Origin: Porphyrobacter sp. CACIAM 03H1
GTDB lineage: Bacteria > Pseudomonadota > Alphaproteobacteria > Sphingomonadales > Sphingomonadaceae
NCBI RefSeq assembly: GCF_002215495.1
Contig: NZ_CP021378.1
Location: 1,922,764-1,986,763, forward strand
Reading direction: 5' to 3'
Length of the DNA stretch: 64,000 nt
Made by a program: the position numbers and the translations under genes. Position 1 is the first letter of the stretch. The number at the start of each line of letters is the position of its first letter. The notes beneath the pieces are model-generated. The model saw nothing but the letters and a program-made list of their open reading frames with translations, had not been told where the DNA came from and searched no databases. This document shows, one piece after another, positions 8,877 through 16,589 of this stretch.

Positions 8877-9479
8877 CCTACAACTCCCATCGACGTAGAG
8901 CGGGATCTTGGCCGAGCCGCACGACGCCCCGCTCGGTGGAGCGCGGCGTCGTCGCCGGAGTGACCTGATAGACGACTGCTGCGCGTCGGCCCCGACTAGC
9001 CGACACCGCAAGCCAGGAGGTTGGGCGCTTGCCGGGCTAACTCCTGTTGGCGGCTCTCTCAAGCGCAAGGCGGGCCGGGCGCCGGGAATGCGACGATGCG
9101 TGGGTCGGCTAGTTGCCCGCTCTCTCGGATTGCCCCCGCGCCAAGGGCGAGCATCTTGAACGCATCACTCGTTTTGCCGCTTGGTTTGGACGAGTGCGGA
9201 TTGAACGCCGTGCCCGTCTCGCCCGACCGGCACCGCAGCCCGCGGCCTCTCAAATGGCTGACTGCCCGAGGACGGCTTCGCCTTTCTCGCCCTCTGCGCA
9301 ACGGCGCGGGGCGACTTTTTTCCGCCGCCTTCGGCTTTGCACCGCGAAGCAAAAAAGTCGCCCCGCGCCGTCCTCCGCTGACGCTGCGGTCCTGTCGGAT
9401 GCGCGGTCGATCACCCCGGACTGCCGAACCCCATCGAGGCCGCGATGGGCGCGGTTCCGAAGCAAGACAGGAGTTTCAC
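8877..9479. other. Gene-free, hairpin-rich leader before DUF736
   Basis: I see no credible gene in these 600 bases. The region contains a near-perfect 14-bp hairpin at 8921-8952 that resembles the terminator at 9787-9810, and a perfect 21-bp inverted repeat at 9301-9371 described separately. It probably acts as a leader or regulatory region. Confidence 0.45.
9301..9371. repeat. Perfect 21-bp inverted repeat with 6T/6A at the loop side
   Basis: Left arm 9301-9321 is ACGGCGCGGGGCGAC plus six T; right arm 9351-9371 is its exact complement. The 29-base loop contains its own CTTCG/CGAAG pairing. An alternative + strand hairpin just upstream (TCGCCC at 9287-9292 with GGGCGA at 9309-9314) runs straight into the six T residues, which would make a terminator. 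The two structures exclude each other, an attenuator-like arrangement about 110 bases before a DUF736 gene. Confidence 0.6.
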
Positions 9480-9776
9480 ATGGCGATCATCGGCACCTTC
9501 ACCAAGAGCGGCGACGGCTTCAACGGTACGATCAAGACGCTCACCCTCAGCGCCAAGGTCAGCTTCAAGCCGATCGAACTGGAGGGCGACAAGGCTCCCA
9601 ACTTCCGCGTCACCGTCGGCACCGTCGAGTTCGGCGCCGCCTGGAAAAAGACGAGCCGCGAGAACCGGGACTACCTCTCGGTCAAGCTCGACGATCCGAC
9701 CTTCCCGGCACCGATCTACGCCAGCCTGGTCGAAACCGACACCGCAGGCGAATACGCGCTAATCTGGTCCCGCTGA
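9480..9776 (+). CDS. DUF736 family protein
   Basis: This encodes 98 residues beginning MAIIGTFTKSGDGFNGTIKT and ending APIYASLVETDTAGEYALIWSR. The pattern is typical of DUF736, a small protein found almost only on conjugative plasmids and ICEs of proteobacteria; its function is unknown. The ATG lies eight bases after ACAGGAG. A second, diverged copy is at 15101-15436. A perfect hairpin terminator follows ten bases after the stop, so it is transcribed alone or as the end of a unit starting in the hairpin-rich leader. Confidence 0.88.
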   Translation: MAIIGTFTKSGDGFNGTIKTLTLSAKVSFKPIELEGDKAPNFRVTVGTVEFGAAWKKTSRENRDYLSVKLDDPTFPAPIYASLVETDTAGEYALIWSR

Positions 9777-9786
9777 CCGGCGACGA

Positions 9787-9813
9787 CGCCCCGCTCCACC
9801 GAGCGGGGCGTTT
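9787..9813 (+). terminator. Perfect 10-bp hairpin terminator after DUF736
   Basis: CGCCCCGCTC (9787-9796) and GAGCGGGGCG (9801-9810) form a perfect stem with a CACC loop, followed by TTT. Confidence 0.75.
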
Positions 9814-9842
9814 CCCGTCTATCCCGACGATCCGGGCTTTGA

Positions 9843-10220
9843 TTAACGCGCTGCGCGTCTCAACAAATTGCGCAGCCTCATTTTCGTTGCTGTTCTAGGC
9901 ATTCGAGCCTGGCCTGCCGGATAATCCTGATTGACGAAAGCTAGATACTTTCGATCTTCCTCCCGTCGTTTCTTCCCTTCAAAGACGGCTTCGATATGAC
10001 CGCTGGTCATAGCGTAGTGCCACATGACTTCATTTTGACTGAGGCCGAATCGCCCCGCGATCTCGGCGTCCTCCTCTCCCGCCCAATGCCTCAGAGTAAT
10101 TTCGCGCCGAAGCCGCGGCACGCCTGCCAACGCGTAGTTATACCAATCGAAGTCGGTCTGGGGCCACTCACGCCCCCACGAGCGCCAATTCGTGATACGC
10201 CAAGTCAGCCATAGCGGCAA
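9843..10220 (-). CDS. Hypothetical protein (start uncertain)
   Basis: From a TTG at 10220 this gives 125 residues, rich in Trp and Arg. A middle part (LRREITLRHWAGEEDAEIA, then GRFGLSQNEVMWHY) resembles a helix-turn-helix, so a DNA-binding role is possible. The open frame runs up to 10331, but its first part overlaps the HEPN-like gene and looks non-coding. An ATG in another frame (near 10212, starting MADLAYHEL) would need a frameshift to join this product, so the gene may be damaged. It follows the HEPN-like gene at 10244-10654 by 23 bases on the same strand. Confidence 0.4.
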   Translation of the reverse strand: MPLWLTWRITNWRSWGREWPQTDFDWYNYALAGVPRLRREITLRHWAGEEDAEIAGRFGLSQNEVMWHYAMTSGHIEAVFEGKKRREEDRKYLAFVNQDYPAGQARMPRTATKMRLRNLLRRAAR

Positions 10221-10243
10221 AAGCCTTCGTGCCGGGCGATGGA

Positions 10244-10654
10244 TTAGCCTGCCAAGCACAGGTCTACTCTCATGTTGAGGTCCACCGCCAGGGCCGTTGC
10301 TGCTTTCACGAATGCGCGAGGCCAGACGCAAGTCGGCGGACGCCGGAATCCTCCGCTCGCATACCTGCGGCTGATGACCTCGATCATCTCGGTCTCAATC
10401 AGCTTTGGAGGATCAAAACCGCGTTCTGTGGCAAACCGAGATGCCTTGGACAGGTCGTGTCGCACTAACTGCCGGGTCTCGTCGTCAGTCATCCCGGTGT
10501 GCCGGAGGTAGGCTTTCAATGAAAGCTCGATGCTGATGGCCAAGAAGTAGAGGCTTTGATCGCTGTCTAACGCGGTCGTGCTGACCGGCAGGCGGTAAAA
10601 GTTTCGCGCATTCTGGCACAGAAAAAGCGCATCAAGTCTGTTCGAGGAAAGCAT
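10244..10654 (-). CDS. HEPN-like protein
   Basis: The 136-residue protein has a helical pattern LAISIELSLKAYLRHTG followed by TRQLVRHDLSKASRFA. These resemble the first helix and the Arg-His/HDL signature of HEPN-fold proteins, many of which are RNases in toxin-antitoxin or phage-defence loci. The match is by eye and the catalytic R-x4-6-H motif is not clear, so nuclease activity is not claimed. It lies between DUF736 and DUF932 in the ICE maintenance region and is oriented against its neighbours, as expected for inserted cargo. The gene at 9843-10220 is the possible partner. Confidence 0.5.
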   Translation of the reverse strand: MLSSNRLDALFLCQNARNFYRLPVSTTALDSDQSLYFLAISIELSLKAYLRHTGMTDDETRQLVRHDLSKASRFATERGFDPPKLIETEMIEVISRRYASGGFRRPPTCVWPRAFVKAATALAVDLNMRVDLCLAG

Positions 10655-11009
10655 CTCGCGCCGATCGAAGCATGGCCGATGCGATATACAAAGTTTATAT
10701 CACGAATATTTTCAGAATATTTTCCGGACATCCCTTTCCAGCGCTTCCGCACCCTAACCACTTTGCGGTTGCAGTTCTCCTCTCGGCTGGCTGGCGTGAT
10801 CCGCAGCGGTTGTTGCTTAAGTGCTTGGGGCTCTGCCCCCAGCGCCCTTCGGAGCGGCTTCCGCCCAGCTTCCTCCACGCGCGAGCGCGTTCCGTGCAGC
10901 CGGTTCCCCGCGAAGCCGCCCACTCCGGTTGCACCCCCGGTCTCGCCGACGGGCAGGGTTTCAGCGCGGCGCTCCGCTGCGCGGAAACCCAAGCCCAAGG
11001 AGTTCAGCC
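10655..11009. other. Intergenic leader before DUF932 with a hairpin at 10956-10990
   Basis: These 355 bases have an AT-rich start (10681-10735, a likely promoter for one or both flanking genes) and then CG-rich sequence with no believable gene. GGGTTTC (10956-10962) pairs with GAAACCC (10984-10990), with further partial GC pairing inside, ending seven bases before the AAGGAG of the DUF932 gene. Confidence 0.4.
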
Positions 11010-11852
11010 ATGTATCATCAGCTTGCCACCCGGTTCGGCCGCAACGCCCATCAGATCAGCGGCCGGGAGCCGCTCGACAACGAGGCGCTGTATCGCCACG
11101 TCCCTTCCATCTTTGCCCGTGAGGCGCACGACAGCCGCTCTGAGCGCTACGTCTATGTTCCGACCATCGACATCGTGGAGGGACTGCGCCGGGAAGGATG
11201 GTTCCCGTTCTTCGCCGTTCAGTCGGTTCCCCGCGACGGTTCGCGCCACGGCCACGCCAAGCACATGCTGCGCCTGCGCCGGGATGATGGTATCGGCAAG
11301 CCCGAGGCCGCCGAAGTTATCATCGTCAACAGCCATGATGGGACCAGTGCCTATCAGATGTTCGCCGGGATGCTGCGTTTCGTTTGCACCAACAGCATGA
11401 TTGCGGGCGAGCGGTTCGAGGAAGTCCGCGTGCCGCACAAGGGCAATATCGAGCATGATATTATCGAGGGCGTCTATACCGTAGCGGAGGACTTCCCCCT
11501 GCTGATCGACGCCAGCGAGTCGATGAAGGCTATCCAGCTTTCTCCGGACGAGCAGCGCTTGCTTGGCGAGGTGAGCCTTGTTGCCCGCTACGGCGACGAC
11601 GAAAGCCCGATTCGGCCCGAGCAGATCATCGAGCCGCGCCGCCGCGAGGATGCAGACCGCAGCCTTTGGACCACCTTCAACGTCATTCAGGAGAATGTCG
11701 TTCGGGGCGGATTGCAGGGCCGCAAGCGCAATGCCCAAGGTCGTATTCGCCGCGCGCAAACGCGCGCCATCAACGGCATCGACCAGAACGTGACGCTCAA
11801 CCGTGCGCTATGGACGCTCGCCGAGGGGATGCAGCGCTTGAAGGTGGCGTGA
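11010..11852 (+). CDS. DUF932 family protein
   Basis: The 280-residue protein begins MYHQLATRFGRNAHQISG, with AAGGAG at 10997-11002 upstream of its ATG. Features typical of DUF932 phage/plasmid proteins are seen: DIVEGLRREGWFPFFAVQS, HMLRLRR, IIVNSHDGTSAYQM, and CTNSMIAG with VPHKGN. The family is common on conjugative elements and phages and its biochemical role is not established. The gene is followed by a strong terminator, so it forms its own unit. Confidence 0.87.
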   Translation: MYHQLATRFGRNAHQISGREPLDNEALYRHVPSIFAREAHDSRSERYVYVPTIDIVEGLRREGWFPFFAVQSVPRDGSRHGHAKHMLRLRRDDGIGKPEAAEVIIVNSHDGTSAYQMFAGMLRFVCTNSMIAGERFEEVRVPHKGNIEHDIIEGVYTVAEDFPLLIDASESMKAIQLSPDEQRLLGEVSLVARYGDDESPIRPEQIIEPRRREDADRSLWTTFNVIQENVVRGGLQGRKRNAQGRIRRAQTRAINGIDQNVTLNRALWTLAEGMQRLKVA

Positions 11853-11930
11853 GCCGCCGCCGCAGGGCCGAACTTCCGGCCCTGCGGCCCTGCTGACGCT
11901 ACTCTGAACGCTACCGGCCCGCCCGGATCG

Positions 11931-11974
11931 GCGGCGGCCGCGCGTCCCAAGGTCCGCGCGGCCGCCGCTAAATT
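11931..11974 (+). terminator. Perfect 14-bp GC hairpin after DUF932
   Basis: GCGGCGGCCGCGCG (11931-11944) pairs exactly with 11955-11968 around a ten-base loop, followed by TAAATTT. It is placed 79 bases after the DUF932 stop and could also stop leftward transcription. Confidence 0.65.
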
Positions 11975-12021
11975 TGCGCTCGCCGGGCCGACGCCCGGCT
12001 CGCGATCAGGAATGGTGAAAG

Positions 12022-12249
12022 TCAGTCCGGCTCGGTTTCATCGGGATAAACGACAAGATCAACAGGCGCGACGCCAAGTGCCGAGGCCAAATGGAACAGA
12101 GTGACGACGGTCGGATTGCGGCGGCCTCGCTCCAGGTCGCTGACATATTGCTGCGTGAATCCCGACGTCTCGGCGAAACGCTCTTGGGTGAAGCCCTTCT
12201 CCTTTCTCAGCCTGGCGAAGTTCATCCCTACGAGGCGGCGCATGTCCAT
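12022..12249 (-). CDS. XRE-family transcriptional regulator
   Basis: This is a 75-residue Cro/cI-type helix-turn-helix protein: NFARLRKEKGFTQERFAETSG, then TQQYVSDLERGRRNPTVVTLF. It is essentially the DNA-binding domain with a short acidic tail. It is divergent from the gene at 12418, with 168 bases between them, so it probably represses that interval and thereby ICE maintenance or transfer genes. GGTGT and ACACC at 12296-12315 form a possible operator. Similar short XRE regulators are common in ICEs. Confidence 0.85.
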   Translation of the reverse strand: MDMRRLVGMNFARLRKEKGFTQERFAETSGFTQQYVSDLERGRRNPTVVTLFHLASALGVAPVDLVVYPDETEPD

Positions 12250-12417
12250 GCGCGCGAGGCTGGACGATACACCCGAGGCGGTTTATCCCATATAAGGTGT
12301 ATCGACCGAGACACCGTTGTCCGTCGCTGCCCAAAGTGCATGGAACGATGCAGGTCTTGCGCATGAATAGCGCTCGGATTTGAGCTAGGCTGGTTAACGA
12401 AACAGGACTCGCGCGTC

Positions 12418-12681
12418 ATGAGCAACAAGCATTTCGAGGACCGCGCGCCGGACGTATCGCAGCTCACCGCCTATGACGAAAGCCATCTTGTTGACTATTT
12501 GCGCTTGCTCGACGCGGACGAGGCGGGCGCTGACTGGCGCCAAGTCGCCACGTCGATCTTCGGCGTCGATGCGACCGCCGAGCCGCATAGGGCGAGGGCG
12601 ATGCACGCCAGCCATCTCGCCCGCGCGCGCTGGATGACGGAGGTCGGCTACGCCCATTTGCTCGGCGTGACGAGCCGCTAA
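12418..12681 (+). CDS. Conserved ICE protein of about 87 residues
   Basis: The small protein contains YDESHLVDYLRLLDADEAGAD, WRQVATSIFGVD, and HASHLARARWMTEVGYAHLL. I recognise this pattern as a small protein regularly found just upstream of transfer genes in Sphingomonadales/Rhizobiales ICEs, distantly like DUF2285-type proteins. Function is unknown. It is divergent from the XRE repressor and is the first gene of the rightward transfer side, so it is probably under that repressor's control. Confidence 0.7.
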   Translation: MSNKHFEDRAPDVSQLTAYDESHLVDYLRLLDADEAGADWRQVATSIFGVDATAEPHRARAMHASHLARARWMTEVGYAHLLGVTSR

Positions 12682-12835
12682 ATCTTTAATTTTTGGTCCG
12701 TTTTGGAGCAACTGGATCGCGACCGCCGCCGCGTTGTTGGCATGGTTGTGCGCAACCTTCGCGCTATCGCACAAAGCTGGCTGTTACATGGTCGCATCCT
12801 CTCTAACTCGCGCGAAGCGCGGCCAGGAGGATGCA

Positions 12836-13619
12836 ATGCCAACGCCGCATAGCCGGCGCTCACGACGCGACGGCAATCTGCGTGAAGCGATCGGACGCGC
12901 CGACATAGCCGCCGAATTTCTACGCCGAAATCGCACCTATCGCGCCGAACACGCGCAGATGCAGCAGCGCATCGCGGACGGCGCCGTCGCGAAGAACGCC
13001 GCCGAGGCGGCGTTCGCGCGGCGCTGGGGGTTGTCCTTTCGCGACGGCGCCGGATGACCTCTCAGAGCCGGTCCCCTGGCGCCCGGAACTGACCGCCGTC
13101 ACGGTCATCCTCGACGCAGCGCCGGAAGGATTCGACAGCGCTTCGCCGGTCGATCCTCGCGCACTCGGCGCGCTGCTCGCCGACCTAGCCGGCATCGACG
13201 GACGCCATGTCATCGTCGCCGACGCGGCGGGTGAGCATCGGCTGTGGCTGCGCGATCCGCAGCCCGGCCGGCCGCTCGCTGCCGTCATCCCGCTCGACAA
13301 GGATTTTGTCACCCGCATCGCCAGCTTGCTGCGCTTCCATCGCCGCCTGCTCGGCCGCGCCGCCGGGCCGCTGCCGCGCGGCTGGCCGCTGACCGCCTAT
13401 CGGCTCGCCCGGCTCGACCTGATGCTCCGCGCGCTCGACCTGCGCGACGGCGGCGCGACCTATCGCGAGATCGCGGTGGCGCTCGGGCGCGACGAGGCGG
13501 CGCGGCTGTCCGCGAGCGATTGGAAGATGTCCGCCGCGCGGTCGTTCGTCGTCCGGCTGGTCCGCGACGGCATCGCCATGATGAACGGCGACTACCGCAA
13601 GCTGCTCCGCATCCGCTGA
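12836..13619 (+). pseudogene. DUF6499/DUF2285 transcriptional-regulator-like protein, split by a frameshift
   Basis: The first part (12836-13057) starts at an ATG five bases after AGGAGG and encodes IAAEFLRRNRTYRAEH and FARRWGLSF, the N-terminal regulator-like half of this ICE family. It ends at a TGA at 13055. The expected second half is present in another frame from about 13053 to 13619: DDLSEPVPWRPELTAVT, HRLWLRDPQPGRPL and the DUF2285 signature YREIAVALG with FVVRLVRDGIAMMNGDYRKLL. One extra base near 13050 (a G in GCCGGATG) accounts for the break, and the downstream part has no good start of its own. The family is normally one protein of about 260 residues. Either an inactivating mutation or a sequencing error is possible. 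Confidence 0.7.
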
Positions 13620-13753
13620 TCCGCTCCCCGCTGCCACCCCGCGCGCGGGGGGTGGGGGGCACATCCGTGCAGCCGCACATCTTCATACCCCACCCGGCCG
13701 CCTCCCTTCTGACAATTACGCCTCCTGCCGCCACCGCCCGCAGGAGCCGTCAC

Positions 13754-14020
13754 TTGTCCGATACGCCCACCAACCTGCCGCCCCGCTTCCTCCGCACGCC
13801 GGAAGCCGCCCGCTTCCTTGGCCTCTCCGGCCGCACCCTGGAGAAGCACCGCTATTTCGGGACCGGGCCGGCCTACCGCCGGATCGGCGGGCGGGTGGTC
13901 TATTCGGTAGATGACCTGCGCGCCTGGGCCGACATCGGCATCAAGCATTCGACCTCCGATCCGGGGCAGGACGACCTCATGCCGCGCGCGGATTCGGCCA
14001 TCGCGCGGAGCCGGCGATGA
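13754..14020 (+). CDS. AlpA/MerR-like helix-turn-helix regulator
   Basis: The 88-residue protein starts at a TTG eight bases after AGGAG (13742-13746). LRTPEAARFLGLSGRTLEKHR, GPAYRRIGGRVVYSVDDLRAW is the winged helix-turn-helix of AlpA/excisionase-like proteins, which control element excision or transfer operons. It opens the transfer gene run; its stop overlaps the next start by four bases, so at least the next two genes are translationally coupled to it. Confidence 0.8.
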   Translation: MSDTPTNLPPRFLRTPEAARFLGLSGRTLEKHRYFGTGPAYRRIGGRVVYSVDDLRAWADIGIKHSTSDPGQDDLMPRADSAIARSRR

Positions 14021-14523
14021 CCGTCCCGCCGTCACCCATGCGCCACCGCCAGCCATCCGATGACGGCATGATCCGCGTCGAACTGACGTGGATCGAGAAG
14101 CGGATCGAGCACTGGATCAGGTTCGGCCGCATCGCCGTGGACGAGATCGTCGATCGCCGCCGTCGTATCGTCCGCTTCCGGCCCGGCGCCATTTTCGCGT
14201 TCGTCCGCTGGACGGCGAACGACTACGGCACAGTCAGCTCCCGCATCGACATCGTGCGGGCGGTCCGTGCCGGCGAGCCATTCACGACGCTGCCGTTCGT
14301 GGGGCCGGGCGGCGACATCCTGCTCAAGATCGAGGGCTGGCCCAAGGTTAGCCAAGTGCTCGCGGCGATCGACGCGACCGAGGCGGCCGGCGTCGATCCG
14401 TGCGACGCCGCGCCGGATCATTGGCGACATGTCGCCAACCGCATCGCCGCCGGACATCAGCCGCGCCCCTACACGCTGGAGCGTCATCGCGCCTGGCTCA
14501 AGCGCCGGGAGATCGAAGGATGA
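14017..14523 (+). CDS. DUF2840 family protein
   Basis: This 168-residue protein has RVELTWIEKRIEHWIRFG, RFRPGAIFAFVRW and a GPGGDILLKIEGW motif. It is the DUF2840 family that always sits between the AlpA-like gene and traF in this class of ICE. Function is unknown. The start overlaps the upstream stop and the stop overlaps the start of the peptidase gene (ATGA), indicating coupled translation. The basic, helical composition would suit nucleic-acid or relaxosome contact, but that is speculation. Confidence 0.82.
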   Translation: MTVPPSPMRHRQPSDDGMIRVELTWIEKRIEHWIRFGRIAVDEIVDRRRRIVRFRPGAIFAFVRWTANDYGTVSSRIDIVRAVRAGEPFTTLPFVGPGGDILLKIEGWPKVSQVLAAIDATEAAGVDPCDAAPDHWRHVANRIAAGHQPRPYTLERHRAWLKRREIEG

Positions 14524-15065
14524 CGCGCCGGGGCTGGACCATCGCGACGGCTTCCGCCGCGTCACTGTTCGCCGTGTCGTTCACCGTCGTCGCGGTGCTC
14601 GACCCGCTGCCGCGCGTTATCTGGAACGCCAGCGCGAGCGCGCCGCTCGGCCTCTACCGCATCGAGCCCGACCGCGATCCCGCCATCGGCGCGCTGGTCG
14701 CCGTGACGCCGCCCGCGCCGCTGGCGCGGTGGCTGGCCGAGCGCGGCTATCTCGGCGAACGCGTGCCGCTGTTGAAGCATGTCGCGGCTAAGGCCGGGCA
14801 GCGCGTGTGCCGGATCGGCGCCGTGGTGAGCGTCGATGCACGGCCCGTCGTCGTCGCCTTGGGGCGTGATGGACGAGGCCGGTCGCTGCCTGTCTGGCAG
14901 GGCTGCCGCACGCTGCGCGCCGGCGAGGTGCTGATGCTCAATCCCGATCACGCCGACAGCATGGACGGCCGCTATTTCGGGCCGCTGCCGGCCTCGACCG
15001 TGCTCGGTCGCGCCGTGCCCGTGCTGACCCGCGACACCCCGAACGCGCCGCTCGCGTGGCGCTGA
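14520..15065 (+). CDS. traF: TraF-like S26 conjugal transfer signal peptidase
   Basis: The 181-residue protein has an N-terminal membrane helix, then NASASAPLGLYRI with the likely catalytic Ser40, and VPLLKHVAAKAG with the general-base Lys86. These are the S26 dyad residues. In P-type conjugation systems TraF matures and cyclises the TrbC pilin, whose gene is at 21934. The active site faces the periplasm. The ATG overlaps the DUF2840 stop. Confidence 0.87.
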   Translation: MTRRGWTIATASAASLFAVSFTVVAVLDPLPRVIWNASASAPLGLYRIEPDRDPAIGALVAVTPPAPLARWLAERGYLGERVPLLKHVAAKAGQRVCRIGAVVSVDARPVVVALGRDGRGRSLPVWQGCRTLRAGEVLMLNPDHADSMDGRYFGPLPASTVLGRAVPVLTRDTPNAPLAWR

Positions 15066-15100
15066 ACCCGCTTGTCCCTGCCAACCCAAAGGAGAGTCCC

Positions 15101-15436
15101 ATGCAGATCGGCAGCTTTTTCCGCACCGCCAGCGGCTACGAAGGCATCATCGAGACGGCGACGCTCGACATCCGTATCTCGATCGTTCCGGCCGAGCCGA
15201 GCGACGCCGACAAGGCGCCGGACTGGCGGGTCCATCGCGGCGATAGCGGCGAAGGCCCGGAGATCGGCGCAGGCTGGAACGAGACTGGCGAACGCGCCGG
15301 CGATTACGTCTCGCTGCGCATCGACGATCCCGCCTTCGCGCAGCCGATCCGCGCCGCCCTGTTCCAGAGCACGGGCGACAAGTCGGCCTGGTCGCTGCGC
15401 TGGAACCGCCAGCCAAAGTCGCGCGAGCAGGACTGA
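15101..15436 (+). CDS. DUF736 family protein, second copy
   Basis: This encodes 111 residues (MQIGSFFRTASGYEGIIETA at the start, DYVSLRIDDPAFAQPIRAAL later). It is the same family as the protein at 9480-9776 but clearly diverged, with a more acidic middle. The ATG follows AAGGAG by seven bases. Having one DUF736 copy in the maintenance region and one within the transfer operon is typical of these elements. Function is unknown. Confidence 0.85.
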   Translation: MQIGSFFRTASGYEGIIETATLDIRISIVPAEPSDADKAPDWRVHRGDSGEGPEIGAGWNETGERAGDYVSLRIDDPAFAQPIRAALFQSTGDKSAWSLRWNRQPKSREQD

Positions 15437-15440
15437 TCCG

Positions 15441-16352
15441 GTGCGCTTGTCCATCATCCCTTTGTTCGCGGGAAAGCCGTCTCATCCCTCCGTCCCGCTC
15501 GGTCGCAGGCCGGCCGGGGCGCGCAGCGAAGGTCAAGGGCGGCCGCAGGCCGGCGCAGCGCGCGCACCCTTGAGCGTAGCGAGCACGCTGGCAGGCTGGC
15601 GGCGGAGTGGAGTCGGATCGGCGTTGGCGTTGGCCGTCGCGCTGCTGTCCGGCGGGGCTGCGCCGGTCGCGGCGACGGCGCAGGATTTGCCGGCCGCGCG
15701 ATCGGCGGCGGTTCATCCCTACGCCGGCCACGTCGCCGATGCCGCGCGGCGGTTCGGCATCCCCGAGGCATGGATATGGGCGGTGATGCGCGTCGAGAGC
15801 GGCGGCAACTCGCGCGCCGTGTCGCGCGCGGGTGCGATGGGATTGATGCAGATCATGCCCGCGACCTGGGCCGATCTTCGCATCCGGCATGGCCTTGGCG
15901 CTGACCCCTTCGACGTGCGCGACAACATTATGGCGGGCGCGGCCTATATGCGCGCGATGCACGACCGCTACGGCAACGCGAGCGCGATGCTGGCGGCCTA
16001 TAATGCCGGGCCGGGCCGCTACGACGATTATCTGTCGCGCGGCCGTCCGCTGCCGCCCGAGACGGTCGGCTACCTCGCCCAGCTCGCGCCCATCGCAGGC
16101 ACGCCGGGCACGCCTGAAGTCGCGGTGTCTGCGCCGCCCGACCCTTTCGCATGGCGGCGTGCCGCGCTGTTCATCCGCACCGCAAGCGCCTCGCCCGAAA
16201 CCGTTTCCGTGCAGTCAGACGGCGAGGAGCCCGCGTCGGAGCTGCCAGCCGATGGACCGACATCCGGTGACGTTCGCTCCGCAGGTTCGCCTTCGAACGA
16301 GCCGGGGGACACGCTGTTCGTGCCCCGCGCCCGCGCGGGCCGACCGCAATGA
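15441..16352 (+). CDS. Lytic transglycosylase (SLT domain), conjugation-associated
   Basis: From GTG at 15441 the product is 303 residues with a signal/membrane segment (about 57-80), then the SLT domain: AWIWAVMRVESGGN with catalytic Glu119, GAMGLMQIMPATW and AYNAGPGRYDDYL. It is the VirB1-type enzyme that opens peptidoglycan locally for the secretion channel. The C-terminal 90 residues are low-complexity and Pro/Ser rich. It follows DUF736 by four bases and precedes the oriT-candidate gap. Confidence 0.86.
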   Translation: MRLSIIPLFAGKPSHPSVPLGRRPAGARSEGQGRPQAGAARAPLSVASTLAGWRRSGVGSALALAVALLSGGAAPVAATAQDLPAARSAAVHPYAGHVADAARRFGIPEAWIWAVMRVESGGNSRAVSRAGAMGLMQIMPATWADLRIRHGLGADPFDVRDNIMAGAAYMRAMHDRYGNASAMLAAYNAGPGRYDDYLSRGRPLPPETVGYLAQLAPIAGTPGTPEVAVSAPPDPFAWRRAALFIRTASASPETVSVQSDGEEPASELPADGPTSGDVRSAGSPSNEPGDTLFVPRARAGRPQ

Positions 16353-16589
16353 TTTGCGTATCATCCCCATCATCCGTCCCGAGCAGGAAAGTGGCTGGGG
16401 AGGGAGAAAACGGCAGGGACAGACGAGGGCAAGATATAAGCCGCACCCCGTTTCGCCGAAAAGCCAAGGCTTTTCCGTGGCTTCACGCGGGGCGTCGGTC
16501 GGCGCGCGTGCCGCGCGGAAGGGAAAAGCAAGCAAAATCAACGTCTCGAATGGCACCACGGGCCATTCACGGCCGAAAGCGGTCCGGCC
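16353..16589. promoter_or_regulatory. Candidate oriT / relaxase control region
   Basis: This 237-base gap directly upstream of the relaxase is the largest non-coding space in the transfer run and is the expected place for oriT. It holds a perfect palindrome arm pair GAAAAGCC (16458-16465) and GGCTTTTC (16468-16475). A 9-bp inverted repeat TCACGGCCG (16567-16575) with CGGCCGTGA (16585-16593) overlaps the relaxase GTG start. No nick site can be named from sequence alone. Confidence 0.45.

Noticed and set aside
6580..8877. 765-codon minus-strand frame across the ParB gene
   Set aside because: It lies antisense to a well-supported ParB protein with motifs and has Arg/Gly/Leu-rich composition typical of a high-GC shadow.
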